Positions 48,317 to 59,778 are shown, counted from the stretch's first letter. The stretch is 64,000 nucleotides of DNA from Ciborinia camelliae (GCA_025890175.1 JANPYM010000002.1:2218763-2282762), one strand, 5' to 3'. Notes: generated by a model from the sequence alone, not told the origin. Numbers and translations are program-made.

Positions 48317-51121
48317 ATGGATTTCCCCATGGTTGCCCAAAATCCCTTGATAAATTGGAATCCTAAATATGGCCGATTTCACAGCATCTGGGCAACTGAA
48401 GCTGGTACGAGATGGGCTAGACAGTACGGCGTTTTGCCAGAATATTTGGACCCAACACAACTTTTTTATCCGTATCGAAAGTCGGGTATGTATGCCATCT
48501 TGAACTGGAATAAAATCAAGCTAATGAGGTCCTATTCAAGCTTTGACGCCGTACGCAACTGATACTCCAAGATTGCAGGAGGAAAGGAGGAATCTTCAGA
48601 AATGGCTTATGTCTGGATTTTGGCCCGAACTATTGCATGAGATGGGCGCATATCCTTATGAATTAGCCTATACACCTGCTCTAACTAATCCTATTGAGTG
48701 ATTGATCTTTTCTTACAGTCATCTATCAATGCACTTTAACGTTCAATTTTCCCATTGTTTCCTTCCCCATCAAATAGCAGTTCGACTAGAAGCCAGAGAA
48801 GTTTTGGAAGGAATTTTAACTAACTGTTTTCTAGTCCGCTTTTTGATCTCGAACTATGGGAATCTTACCGCACAGGAGACATAAGGCCAGTTCTCCCAAT
48901 AGAATTTCCACAACACGAATCATTTTTTCCACTGGAACCAGACAATACTATGTTCTGGACGGCCCACAATCCCGCAGTCTGGCGTCGGTTAGACCCAATT
49001 CTAAGACTTTGTACAAGATTTTTGAACCATTCTAGCGCTGCCTCTTGGGTATGTTATTTCCTTCGCGGTAATCAACTTTAGTTCAGGTGCTTATGATTGA
49101 ATCCGTAGCTTGATGCTTTCTATTTTGGCCTTCGTACGGATGTCCCTGACAGACTCGATCGTCGCACCGCTTGGGAGAAGCTCGAACATGGGCCCTTGAA
49201 GTATTTTCACAAACGGGATCCAGCGCTTCGAGATGATGCTCTCACTGAAGAAAAAACAAAACATCTGAAACGCATTTTGAAAGAGAGAGTTCAATTTGGC
49301 ATCGGTTCTGGATTTTTCACACCTTGGGATAGAAAAACGCCAAGTGGAACTGGCTGGGCTTGGAACGGGTGTACATTTATTACCACAGAGACACAGAACA
49401 GGAACCTCGAACTTTACAGAGAGGACAAAGCTTGGATTGATTTAGCCCTCGAATTGCTTTTACCTTTGTTCAGGCATGATCTATCACCGATAGAGAGGCT
49501 CATTTCTCAATTCTATATTGCCACAGTTGTCTTGCATGAATTTGCAGTAAGGCTCGTCATTTTGATTTATCAACATATAACACTAACCTTATCCAAGCAC
49601 GCCCTCAACCAGCTCCAAGATCCTCCGATGGGACGAACAGGTACACGAAACGAGCCTGCCTTTGGTGGCGACGAGGCTGGGAAGGGGCGCGAGGCATTCT
49701 GCGAGCTAGGCTTTTCGTTTGTCAAAGGGGTATGTTGAAAATATCAATGTTTCAAAATTCTCGAGCAACAATAATTGACGACTTTGTAGCTTCTCGGTGC
49801 AAATACAAGGATTGTAAATCCAGGGGTCATTGTCGGTGCTCCAGTCGTAAGTTTGTTACTCACTCAAGAAATTCCGCCCCGTACCTACGATAAGGGGATT
49901 TTCTTGCACGAGCCTGGGCAGGATCCCACAAAAATTGAGAAGAACACAGTTGCGCCCATCGTGTCAAAATACTACGAGCAAATACATACTGACGAGTTCT
50001 GGGACCGTATGGCTACAAATTTTGGGATCTCTATAATATCACCTACACCAGCTCCTGTTCTGGTTGTTCAACCAGACCCCGCACGCCCGGAGTTATCGAA
50101 TTACGTCTTCAATGATACTAAAAGAAAATGGATGACTACACTGGACCTTATGATATCAAACAACGATTTACTATCGCGATTAGATCCCGGGCAACGAAAG
50201 GATGTTGAAAAAGCTTTAAAACAAAGAGATGAGGAGTTCAACAAACTAAGGAGAGTTAGATACCTCGATATGCGGAAAGACACAGCATCGCTTGTTACCG
50301 AATGTTATCAAGCTCTTGAAAAATATTTTACCCAAGCGCCGGGAGATCTGTCGGGTTCTCAAATACTTGGACTTCTTGAGCGTTTTGCCACAACACTACA
50401 ACGCGAGGCAGACCAAGAAGCAGAATGTGCTATTCAATTCGTGGCCGATTCAGACTTCTCAATGGCAAGCGATATTGAATTTGGCAATGATTTGATGGAA
50501 ACGAATCGGCAAGCGGAAGAAATGGTCCTGAAGGCAAAATCAGACTGTAATCGACTTGGGATAGCAACACTTGGGGAGAATTATCAAAAGTTACATTCAA
50601 TCTTTGATCAGATTATCTTCGCGATGCGGGCTATTCGTTATATTCTCGCTAACCGAGTGAAACCATATCTTCAGGAGTCATACGTAGATGTGATTACTCG
50701 AGTATTAAATACTGTAGATCCTCAAGGGATTGAACGTTTGAGGTGGAGCAACGCAGAGGTTAGAGGAATACCCACAGCTGGCCATTTCACGATATCTACG
50801 CACAACGAGGCGCTCACGGCATATTTTTCGCACGACTACGACACGTGTCATGCGATTGGCAAGGGGCTGCTCTCTCAATTGGACATGGAGGGATACAACC
50901 AAGGAATCGGACTGGTTCTGATGGCGATGCATCCCGGGGAACTCAGACGTCGCTGGTGTTCGAGACAGGGCCTGCATGCTCTGACCGTCATGGCTAAATC
51001 GGACGGGACGGTTTTCATGGAGCAATGGATGGAGATTGCACGGAGGGTTCATCAATCTATCGAGGATCTCACGGTGAATACTTCCATTGGCGATGGATTG
51101 TGCGTGTTGGAAATTGATTGA
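48317..51121 (+). CDS. unknown 813-residue protein with spliced HEFAH zincin-like motif
   Basis: Six exons: 48317-48485, 48541-48697, 48835-49048, 49109-49546, 49598-49729 and 49790-51121. All junctions are GT-AG and phase-consistent; the weakest donor is GTGATT at 48698. The junction of exons 4 and 5 joins VVLHEFA to HALNQL, making H323-E-F-A-H327, the HExxH pattern of zinc metalloproteases inside a hydrophobic-H-E-x-x-H-A helix. The next exon has several acidic residues (EPAFGGDEAGKGREAFCELGFSF), one of which could be a third zinc ligand as in gluzincins. No signal peptide or membrane helix is seen, so it is probably intracellular. The N-terminal ~300 residues are W/P/Y-rich and fold-like. 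The C-terminal ~420 residues are charged and helical, with possible coiled coil near 455-580. I do not recognise the family, and catalytic activity is inference from the motif. Confidence 0.8.
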
Positions 51122-53165
51122 GCTTGGTTGTTGGAGAATGGTCGGTGCAGAACCTTGGGCTCGCTCTTTACGAGGAAATATTTGCTTCTGGATAAATCTT
51201 ATTGGTGAAATATATCATTCAATAATACGTGAGTGATCTGATTTTGTGATCCGTATTCACGAGCGTGAGAGTCACATCTTTCCTGCAAAAGAGCTGGTTT
51301 CTTACATCCCGGGATTCATTTTGTAGCCTGTGATATATATGAAGGAGACGGAAGTTTCTGGGAGAAGCGAGCGAGATATATATCTTAGTATGGATGATAT
51401 GATGGAGGAAAAGAAAGAAGGGGGGGGGATATGAAGGGAGGGAGTAAAGGGTCTGGATAATGGGAATGCGAATGCGAATGCGAATGAGAGTATCATGGGA
51501 GGAAATAAGTTATAACAATGGTAATAAGGTAATAATAACAACGGGTCATATGAAATCTACACACGCAGAATTCAAATTTCAGATAGCTTTCATCCCCTCA
51601 ACCGCCTCTTTGCAATTGCTCATTATATTATTTATATCTACATCTACATCTACATCTACGAATATGATACTGCAATCATGATTGTTGTAGATGTCATTGT
51701 TCCTCCTATTAGAATTGGAATCCTCTCTCAGCTTGCTTGCAGCTTTATCCCACATATTTATTTTATTAAAGGAATAAAGAAAGAAATAAATTAATAAAGA
51801 AACGCAAGCAATACATGTATTCGCAATTCCTAAACTTTGGATCGAATGCCGATATTTGCCCATTTTATTTCTAGTTCAGTCTGTATCGTTGAATGCTTCC
51901 TACTCCTTTCCTCTCCTCTCCTTCTTCCATCTCATCTATCCCGCGAATCTCTACTGTATATCAAAAGCTTGAGCTCAAGCCTAATCAATTTCTTTTCTCC
52001 TTCTCCTTCTCCTTCTCCTTCTCCTTCTCCTTCTTCTTTTCCTTCTCCTTTTCCTTTTTCTTTTTCTTTTTTTTCTCCTTCTTCTTCTCCTTCTTCTTTT
52101 CCTTCTTTTTCTCCTTCTTTTTCTCCTTTTTCTTCTTTTCTCCTTTTTTTTTTTTTTTTTTCTTTTTCTTCTTCTCCTTTTTCTTTTTTTTTTCCTTTTC
52201 TTTTTTTTTTTTCTTTTTTTTCTTTTTTTCTTTCTTCTTCTTCTTCTCCTTCTCCTTCTTTTTCTTCTTCTCCTTCTTCTTCTTCTTTTCCTTTTTTTTC
52301 TTTTTCTTCTTCTTCTTCTTCTTCTCCTTCTCCTTTTTCTTCTCCTTCTCCTTTTCCTTCTCCTTCTCCTCCTTCTCCTTCTTCTCCTTCTCCTCTTCCA
52401 AGTTTCTAAAAACACAGCAACCGAAACACAAAAAACAAAACAAAACAAAAGGGAAAAGCCAAAGAGAAAAGAATCGAGCAAAAAAAGCGCAAACAAAGAT
52501 GAAGAAGGATATCGTAGACTTCAGGAATTGATTCTATTCATTCTATTCATTCATTCATTCAATACCTACCTAACCTATGCGCAATGGGAATAGGTTGAGA
52601 GATCCATGTAGGGAGAGAGGATGTAGGTGCAGGTGGCATTAAATTAAACCCGTCTGTGGGGGGCTGGGATGGAAGTTAGAGGTTAGAGACTGGGATGCCT
52701 AGGGAATGGGTGAGTGTGGCTTATAGTAATCCATGTGGTTTGTGTTGATTTCAACATTCGATGTGAGATGTGGGATAGGAAGGGGGGGGAGGTGAAATGA
52801 GGTGAGATGGGATGAGAAGAGAATGTAATTTCAAATATTAGAATTTGTTGTCTGTCTCTCTCCGATGAGAATTTGATATTGAGATGAGACATGCAACAAA
52901 GGAAGTAGAGGTTGGTATGAAATGTATGAAATCAAATGTCTCAAAATTCTTCAAGTGCTATAAATGATATACTTCAGATAATGAATGGATAGAAGCTGCG
53001 ATGAAAAACTTTGACAAAACCCCTCTATCCCCCCTTGTATATCCGGACGGATCATGACTTCATACAATCACCAACTACCACAACTCCTCTTCTCATCCCT
53101 ACTCTACCTCCAACAGCAACAGCAACACAAACATAAATCACATCCCACAGCAACCCAGCTAAACC
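51122..53165. other. intergenic region with long polypyrimidine tract
   Basis: No gene is supported. It contains GCGAAT hexamers near 51465-51487 and ACATCT hexamers near 51640-51657, the polypyrimidine tract listed separately, and CATT repeats near 52535-52560. Long open frames on both strands across 51837-52531 are translations of the simple repeat. Confidence 0.75.
51990..52398. repeat. ~400-bp (TTC/TCC/T)n polypyrimidine tract
   Basis: The plus strand is essentially only T and C for about 400 bases, in irregular units of CTTCTC, TTTTCC and TTC with T runs up to about 20. It begins as regular CTCCTT hexamers near 52000-52030, which suggests growth by slippage from that end. Such mirror-like homopurine/homopyrimidine DNA can form triplex (H-DNA) structures. 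Confidence 0.95.
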
Positions 53166-53812
53166 CTACAAATCAATCCTTTCCAACAATTCCCTTCCCT
53201 CCTTCCCCTCTTCTCCCCTCTCTTTTCTCTCATAAGCTCCCTGGGACTCTCCATCGTCGCCCGTATTCGTACACTCCATAAACCCATTTCTAATATTCCC
53301 ATCATGAGTAATGACAGCGCAAAAGATGGCAGATTGGTAGTCGGTAGCGATACTTCCAATGATGATGCGGTCGGCGCCAGGGGAAGAGGGGTCGGAACCC
53401 GTGTATATTGTGCCGTCAGAGAGAATGGGGAATTCGAGGTAGGGTTTTTGGGCGGCGGGGAGGAAGGTGAAGTTTTCGTAGTCTGGAGTTGGAGAGAGGG
53501 GTTAGTACGGTAGAACTTTGCGGGAGAAATGAAGAGGTAATGAGGAAGAGAAACGAGTGAGAGAGGTATTGGATGAAGGAGGGAGAAAATTAAGCCAACT
53601 GACCATTGTAAACGTGAGGATATCTATCCCTCCCGACTGTTCTCTTTTCAGATGCTAGGAGCAATGCTTGCTTGCATGCAGCGTCTATAGCAGATTGATC
53701 GTAAGTGGACTCATTATCGCAGTTGCATCCAGTGGGTTCGTCATCTAGAGAAATATTAGTACTTATGTATACCCATTGAAACTAGGTGAGGAGACCTACA
53801 GATGGTTGCCAT
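53166..53812 (-). CDS. guanyl-specific ribonuclease, RNase T1/F1 family
   Basis: Three exons on the minus strand: 53812-53800, 53744-53604 and 53482-53166, giving 156 residues. The RNase T1 active site is fully recognisable after splicing: Y46-P-H48 in RYPHVYNDYENF (T1 Y38/H40), E68 in PYLEFPIL (E58), R90 in SPGADRIII (R77) and H111 in AVITHDG (H92). These residues cleave single-stranded RNA after guanosine through a 2',3'-cyclic phosphate. Cysteines at 11, 13, 28 and 106, and one in MECTN, suggest disulphides, though the pattern differs from T1. Odd points: secreted relatives have a signal peptide, but the only in-frame ATG gives a short, non-hydrophobic start (MATIYDEPTG), with a stop codon just upstream. 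There is also an E/R/G-rich C-terminal tail of ~25 residues. A missed upstream exon with a signal peptide is possible. The first exon is only 13 bases, so the start is the least certain part. Confidence 0.85.
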
Positions 53813-54940
53813 TGTGGATGGGAAGTAGATTCAAACTTGCAGATATTGAAGGATACGGAGGCAAGGAGAGAAATGTAGAAGCTGGGCAAAGATGAGAAGA
53901 GAATTGATGAGAATTGCAATACCAGTACCTATGCCTATACTTATACTTATACCTATACTTAATCGTTCCTCCCTATCTATAATATCCACCTACCTTTTCC
54001 TATTTGACTTTACTCGTAACCTTACATGCCCTCGAGTTAGAGTTGACGTACGTAGGTACCTAGGATCTCCATTCTCTAATATGTAACATAGGACTCTGCC
54101 CCGCCATGGGATAAATCATATGACCGTATCTACCTAGATATAGTATCGTCTTCCCACTATCGATATATTTGATAGAGGAAGGTCGTTACATCTATCGCCA
54201 AGGGGATTAGTCTTGGAGGACAGAAATCAAGCTTTCGGTCATTTTGAGCGCGCGGCCCATTTGCTTTAGCGTGTGGGGCGTGTATGTAACGTGGGGAAAT
54301 TTATTGGAGATTGTGAACTGTCAAGTACGAACACGAACACCGTACACGTTTATTTTGCGATGGCAACGAGAAACAGGTTGGCAATTGCAAGAGGGACAAG
54401 AGGGGCAAGAGGAGCAAGAGAAACCGAATACTTGGCTCAGTTTGTGTTTGTGTTATGTGTGACGTTTCGTTTTGGTTGAATGGAAGGTGCGATGAAGGAG
54501 GTCTGCTAATGCACGACATCCTGAAGCGATTTCTTGGCTGCTTGGCATACACCTTCCTCTTGAACCTCTCTCTTGAACCTCTGTACGCCTAAGCCCTCGC
54601 ATCTCTTCTGACCTCTCGGCAACTTAGGAAACTACAACCTTCTCATATCATGGCGTTGCTATGGTATCTAGCAATTCGTAACGAGAAAGCGGGTAGGTAT
54701 GATTTACAATTCAATGAGGGTAAAAGGGCAAGCGCCTCCTTTATAAGGTTCCTTAGTGGAGGTTATTCCTCAAATAAGTTCTGTTTACAATACATTCATC
54801 TCATAGATTCATATCACACTGTACATACATTATTTGGAGTTCGCTCTCCACAACATTGTCGTTATCAATATCGAAGTTTTATATATACACGTTAATATCA
54901 TCAATCCACCATTACTCACACCACTCACTATCTATTAACC
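53813..54940. other. intergenic region
   Basis: Divergent flanks of the RNase T1-like gene (-) and the TASKL-repeat gene (+). It contains TACCTATACTT repeats near 53925-53960. Small frames (for example 54650-54895) are not convincing as genes. Confidence 0.5.
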
Positions 54941-56191
54941 ATGACTATAACTCGTAGCATGGCTAACAATCGCACCGGTCGTCTATCAAAGCGAGTCATT
55001 CCAAAACGGACTGCTTCAAAACTGGCTGCTTCAAAACTGGCTGCTTCAAAACGGACTGCTTCAAAACTGGCTGCTTCAAAACTGGCTGCTTCAAAACGGA
55101 CTGCTTCAAAACGGACTGCTTCAAAACTGGCTGCTTCAAAACGGGCTGCTTCAAAACGGACTGCTTCAAAACTGGCTGCTTCAAAACTGGCTGCTTCAAA
55201 ACGGACTGCTTCAAAACTGGCTGCTTCAAAAAGATATGTTCCAAAGCGAGTCGTTACAAAGCGGGATGTTTCAAAGCTCAAAAAAACTCTGCCTGAAAAT
55301 GTAAATACTAGCAATAGTAAACCCAAGAATGGGTTCTTAGATCTACCGTTCGAGACACGATTGATGATATACGAAAACCTCCTAATCAAAACAGTACCGA
55401 TTACTTCGCCCTCTTGTATCTCCCAGAAGCCATTGAGATCTCGTGCCTTCTGGAAAAGAGTGGGGAGTGCCTGTACTATGCTCAGCTTGAACAAAGCAAT
55501 TCGGCATGAGGCTGCTGAGGTATTTTACTCCAGAAGCAATTTTGTTATTGGATGTCCCATGGATTCAACGATGAGATCAAAGTTTGTGCCCAACCCCCAT
55601 GGCCTAAGGTCCTTCCTCGCCCGAACACCACGATTCTATGTCAAATGCATCAGGGAAATTACTATTCTGGCCCCTGTTTCACTATTTATCGATTTGGTAC
55701 CGGGTGGCTACGATTTAGATACCTCATTTTCCCATTCAAATCTCAAAGGCTTGGAGAATATGATAGCTGCCGCACTGCAAGACTTCCCCAGACTTCGAGT
55801 TGCCAATATAATTTTCACCGAGTTTGATTCACGCGGATTTTTAGCTTTTAAGAACCACTATATGAGAGACGTACAGGGAAAAATATCCAATTACTTTCAC
55901 ATCTTATTCCAACACAATAGTCTCCAAAGGATAAGCATCGGAGTGGATTTGATGGGCAGGCCAACTCCGTTCCCGGAGGACCTCGACTTTAAACCATCTC
56001 GTGGCATTTTCTTGCCGATTGAAATAGCAGTAAGATCCGCGATTAAAATGCAGAATGGGATTTGGCAAACTCGGAAAACGAGTTGGAATGAGATATTCAC
56101 ACATGAAGATGAATCTAGGTTCATCAGACCTGGACTATGGCACATTGTCAGAACAAGCTGTCTGGGGAATAAAAGTCTATGGGGAATTTGA
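54941..56191 (+). CDS. protein with lysine-rich pentapeptide repeats and F-box/2EXR-like N-terminal motif
   Basis: Single exon, 416 residues. Residues 24-98 are fifteen uninterrupted five-residue repeats of the type (T/A)ASK(L/R), a strongly basic tail resembling low-complexity histone H1-like or nuclear-localising sequence. After a K-rich linker comes FLDLPFETRLMIYENLLI (about residues 129-146). This matches the opening helix (F/LLPxEIRxxIYexLL) of a large fungal group of F-box-like and 2EXR-type proteins. The remainder (150-416) is a globular region of that kind (PRFYVKCIREITIL, ENMIAAALQDFPRLRV) ending near GLWHIVRTSCLG. A role in substrate recognition or chromatin is only a guess. The gene is likely accessory: I see no conserved partner nearby. 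Confidence 0.8.
   Translation: MTITRSMANNRTGRLSKRVIPKRTASKLAASKLAASKRTASKLAASKLAASKRTASKRTASKLAASKRAASKRTASKLAASKLAASKRTASKLAASKRYVPKRVVTKRDVSKLKKTLPENVNTSNSKPKNGFLDLPFETRLMIYENLLIKTVPITSPSCISQKPLRSRAFWKRVGSACTMLSLNKAIRHEAAEVFYSRSNFVIGCPMDSTMRSKFVPNPHGLRSFLARTPRFYVKCIREITILAPVSLFIDLVPGGYDLDTSFSHSNLKGLENMIAAALQDFPRLRVANIIFTEFDSRGFLAFKNHYMRDVQGKISNYFHILFQHNSLQRISIGVDLMGRPTPFPEDLDFKPSRGIFLPIEIAVRSAIKMQNGIWQTRKTSWNEIFTHEDESRFIRPGLWHIVRTSCLGNKSLWGI
55010..55234 (+). repeat. 15-bp minisatellite, 15 copies, coding
   Basis: Unit (A/G)CTGCTTCAAAAC(T/G)G, nearly identical in every copy and with no frame loss. The two variable positions produce three peptide types, TASKL/AASKL/AASKR plus TASKR, arranged partly as 45-bp higher-order units TASKL-AASKL-AASKR (copies 1-3, 4-6 and 11-13). 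This suggests recent unequal exchange or slippage. Confidence 0.95.
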
Positions 56192-57319
56192 AATTTGCTA
56201 TTTAGCAAGTCTATGTATGTTTAGGTTCTGGTACAAGCAGAAAGGCGAGAACCATGCCCGGGATACGTTCAAGGTTAATCATGGCTCCGGGAATTGACAA
56301 TGACTTGATAGTGTTCTAAACCTATTAATATGTCGCCTGGGTATCAGCAAGCTGACTGCCAAGGCCATGGGCAATGTACTATAGAAGAAAGAAAGAACGC
56401 AGAAATTGGAATGAGGGATTATTATTTGGTGTAGCCACTTTGGCTGGTCGTTGTTTATAGCTCTATTATCGTCTAAGTCATTATCCTCACACGCATCAAT
56501 TATTGCCATCAACTATCACCATCATTATAAGCTTCTGTAAATGCAAGTAACTTCAAAACAGCATTTGAAATTTCGTCCGAAATGCGTTGAATGTCATGAT
56601 AGACAAGAGAGAGAGACTTTCCAAGGGGAAAGATTCGGTCATAAAGATTGCGGTCCAAGAAATCTAATGTTTAGGGGACAAAACGACCGAGGGGTACTAG
56701 ACGCAATTCGTTGTTTGGATTAATAATAGAGGGTAGGAAGGTGAAGTGACCAATAAGTTGCCCTATTAATGACTTTGTGCAATGTTACAGTACACAACTC
56801 GTGATTACTATTCCCCAACAATAACTCATCACCTCAGCCTCGGATGCAACCCTTGGCCGTGGGGAAATACTCTCCACCACACTTCAAATGATTACTTACC
56901 TATACTCATACTATGCATAGTACGCGGGTAATAGCAATGACCTCGACTACCTATGCATGAGATGGTTGTTTCTGAAGAGGTTTAGACATACTTGGCATCG
57001 AAGAGCTTCATACATGTCACACAGGGTAATGCAAGTGGGTATTATGTACTTCGAAGATGTCCGAGGGATGATGGAAAGATGTCCGTCGATTATTAAGTGT
57101 CGGCATTGAGATCGAACCTGGTATGTACGCATTATATTGTATCGCCGGAGAAGTTTTCATCATGAAGTGATGGGGAGGAGGAAATGAGATATAAAGATTC
57201 GAGGAAGTCCTCGCATAAGTACTTCTTTTGTATTGTTGAACTACAGCTTGACCTGTATCCATCACACTAATCTATCAATTCATTGCGGCACCTCGTCTTA
57301 CGAATAAACCTTACTCAAA
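56192..57319. other. intergenic region
   Basis: No gene supported. It is the 3' flank of the TASKL-repeat gene and the promoter of the flavin-reductase-like gene. Confidence 0.55.
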
Positions 57320-58437
57320 ATGTCCCGCCCAGATATCTTTTACCAACCCCCCAAAGGAGAAAGCTCAGGACTGCCTCATGATCCCTTCAAATCCTTCGTT
57401 ATTCCTCGTCCTATTGGCTGGGTGAGTAGAAACTCTTTTCTCTTTTCATTTCCAGGTTTGCTCTCAAAGGAGGAAACATTTCCATTTCCATTTCCATTCC
57501 AACTCGCACCTCTCCATTCCCCGACCTGCTATTTCCCTCCCCCCTTTTCTACTTTCTCTCTCCTCTCTTATCCCCCGATATCTAACCCCACCGTCTCAGA
57601 TCTCCACAACCTCCAAAAGCGGCCAAGATAACCTCGCCCCTTTCTCCCAATTCAACAATGTCTCCTTCGACCCCCCAACCATCATGTTCATCGGTCATCA
57701 ATCTGTTTACAAACGACAAAGCAAAGATTCCGTGAACAATGCCAAAGATACAGGGGAATTCGTTTGGAACATGGCAACGTATGTTTCCCCTTTCCTCCCT
57801 TCCTTCTCTTATCCCACCTCCCCCTTCTCCCACATATCCGCAAGCCTAACGAAACGACAGCTACGACCTCCGCGAAAACGTCAATGCCAGCGCCCTCGAA
57901 TCTTGGGATGACGAATTCCCCCTCGCAAAAGTAACAAAAGTCGCGAGTAAAGTGGTGAAACCACCGAGGGTCGCCGAATCGCCCGTTCAGTTCGAGTGTA
58001 AAGTTCATTCGATTCTTCGAATCACGGGGGATTCGTTGGTGGGCCATAGTGATATTGTTATTGGGAGGGTCGTGGGGATTCATGTTAGAGGGGAGTATAT
58101 TACTTCTGATGGGGTGAGTTCATCCTTCCTATCGTTTCTTCTCTCGGAAGAACTGTTACTATTGTTGTTGCTCTGGAGGAGCAGCGGCGATTGAGTTCGT
58201 GGGTTGACTGGCGATTAGCTTTTCGATGTCTTGAAAGCAGCTCCTCTGGCTAGACTTGGATACCATCAGTACACGGCAATAAATAATATCTTCGATATGG
58301 ATGTGCCATTTATGCCAGATGATAATGTTAGTGGGAATGTGTTGGGCGGTGTTGTCACAAAGGATATCGATGAAGATAGTGTCGTGGAGAATGGGACCAA
58401 GGAAAAGAGGGGTAGTCTTAGATTGGAGGGCTATTGA
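57320..58437 (+). CDS. flavin reductase-like (FMN-binding split barrel) protein
   Basis: Four exons: 57320-57421, 57600-57778, 57861-58113 and 58219-58437, giving 250 residues, all GT-AG and phase-consistent. The start of the split barrel is clear after splicing: FVIPRPIGW-ISTTSKSGQDNLAPFSQFNNVSFDPPTIMF (about residues 23-62), the standard pattern of the flavin-reductase domain (PRPIGWIST...G..N.AP.S.FN..S.DPP). The chain continues with KDTGEFVWNMATYDLRENVNASA and a conserved IVIGRVVGIHV strand. Such proteins bind FMN and often serve as NAD(P)H:FMN reductases for oxygenases, but many fungal members have unknown partners. The last ~40 residues are acidic and K/E-rich. Intron 1 is long (178 bp) and C/T-rich. 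Confidence 0.92.
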
Positions 58438-58879
58438 TCCTTGAGGTAATGGGCTGGGTTCAAGAGCTGATATAAGACGGGTGAAGTGTAGATAGAGTGA
58501 GACAGAAGGAGGTTAATGGAGTGTTTAGGTTGATTAATCTTGGATTCTTGGTGCGGGGGGTGGTTGAGTTGTATTTATGAATTAATTTCTATTCTTACCC
58601 GAGTTTGATTAAATCAGACCTGCTCTTTTATTTGGTGCGATGATGTCTTCAATTTCTTGAATGTGACGGTGACACCGGATAATTGGATTATCTTTTGGAA
58701 GAAGTGAAGATTTGAGGTGATATTTATGAGACATGATACCAAAGACAAATTAACAAGGTAGACTTGAGACTTAAGCTACGCGATATCCATCAAAAGTTCA
58801 GAGACGAAGGGGAGAATTCTTTCCTTCAAATTCTATTGCTTCAGATCTCACATATCACTGATATAATTAGCCTAAATAA

Positions 58880-59597
58880 CCTTAGGGGCGCAGGCCCAGT
58901 TCAAATTTCCCACTAGACCTAGTTAGGTTCCAGATTTTTTTAGGGTATCGATGAAATATATAATATCTATATTTTAATTTGACCCGATAATTATCCAGTA
59001 GCTAACTAGTTAATTATATTTTTAGATATTGATTTTTATTGGTTAATTTAAAAATTTTGGTTAGTTTATGGTTAATTTGATTGGTGGATAGTGGTTAGGT
59101 CGGGGTCGGGGGTCGGAGGTCGGGGGGGTCGGGGGTCGGCACCACCACCACCACTTTAGTACCACCACCACTCTAGTACCACCACCACCCTGGTACAACC
59201 CCCGGCATGGGCGTACGGGGCAACTTTCGCTGAATTGATCGATTTTTATATTTATATTATTTTGACGTTGACGTAGGTGGCGTAGGGGGTATAGCGAAGT
59301 ATTTTGGGAGGTTCGGAAAAACCCCGGCTACCCCGGTAGCTTGATCGGATCGGAACAACCTTTTCCGAGACTCTTTCCCAAATCAATATTATTAACTTGA
59401 AATAGCTTTTCTAGTTAATCAATCCTTTTCAATACATTAAAATTATCCATTAACTATAATATCCGTTAATTTGGACCTATCAGATATCAAAATTAACTAA
59501 AAAAGTTTAGTTATTTTAAAAGTTTAAGATATTTAACTGGAAAATACGAATTATCCTATAATAGACGGTTTTTTCGCCTAAGCATGCGCCCCTAAGG
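58880..59597. mobile_element. candidate 0.72-kb MITE or decayed DNA element
   Basis: Short inverted ends: CCTTAGGGGCGCAGG on the left and CATGCGCCCCTAAGG on the right, about 14 of 15 positions complementary. The ends stand out in G+C from an interior rich in TTAATTA-type sequence. No convincing target duplication is seen (TAAATAA on the left, AAGCATC on the right). Inside is a G-rich/ACC-rich repeat block at 59098-59210. No coding capacity. The ends are short, so chance cannot be excluded. Confidence 0.45.
59098..59210. repeat. GGTCGGG and ACC-rich ~20-bp tandem repeats
   Basis: A GGTCGGGGGTCGG run at 59098-59138 is followed by three ~20-bp units of the form ACCACCACCACCA-CT-TAGT (59139-59200). 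The G-run series (GGTCGGGG repeated) has quadruplex-forming character. Confidence 0.8.
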
Positions 59598-59778
59598 AAG
59601 CATCTTGACTCGGCAAAAGTGTTTCCGGCTCAACTTCGGCTCAACTTCGGCTCAACTGGCTCAGCTGGCTCAGCTGGCTCGACCTACACCACATCATCGT
59701 GCTCAAATGATTGTATTTAAGAAATCAAGGCAGTGTTAACGGCTACCAAGCTCCATAAAACATTGAATATTCTTCAAT

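Larger units (their letters stand above)
58438..59778. other. intergenic region with candidate MITE
   Basis: Between the flavin-reductase-like and HET genes. It contains the candidate element 58880-59597 and, right of it, a GGCTCAACTTC / GGCTCAGCT repeat near 59628-59680. No gene seen. Confidence 0.55.

Noticed and set aside
51837..52531. Long open frames on both strands (up to 212 codons)
   Set aside because: They translate the polypyrimidine tract into S/P/F runs on one strand and K/R/E runs on the other, with no real protein character.
54928..55494. 188-codon minus-strand frame of FEAASFEAVR repeats
   Set aside because: Antisense shadow of the 15-bp minisatellite, kept open only because the repeat length is a multiple of three.
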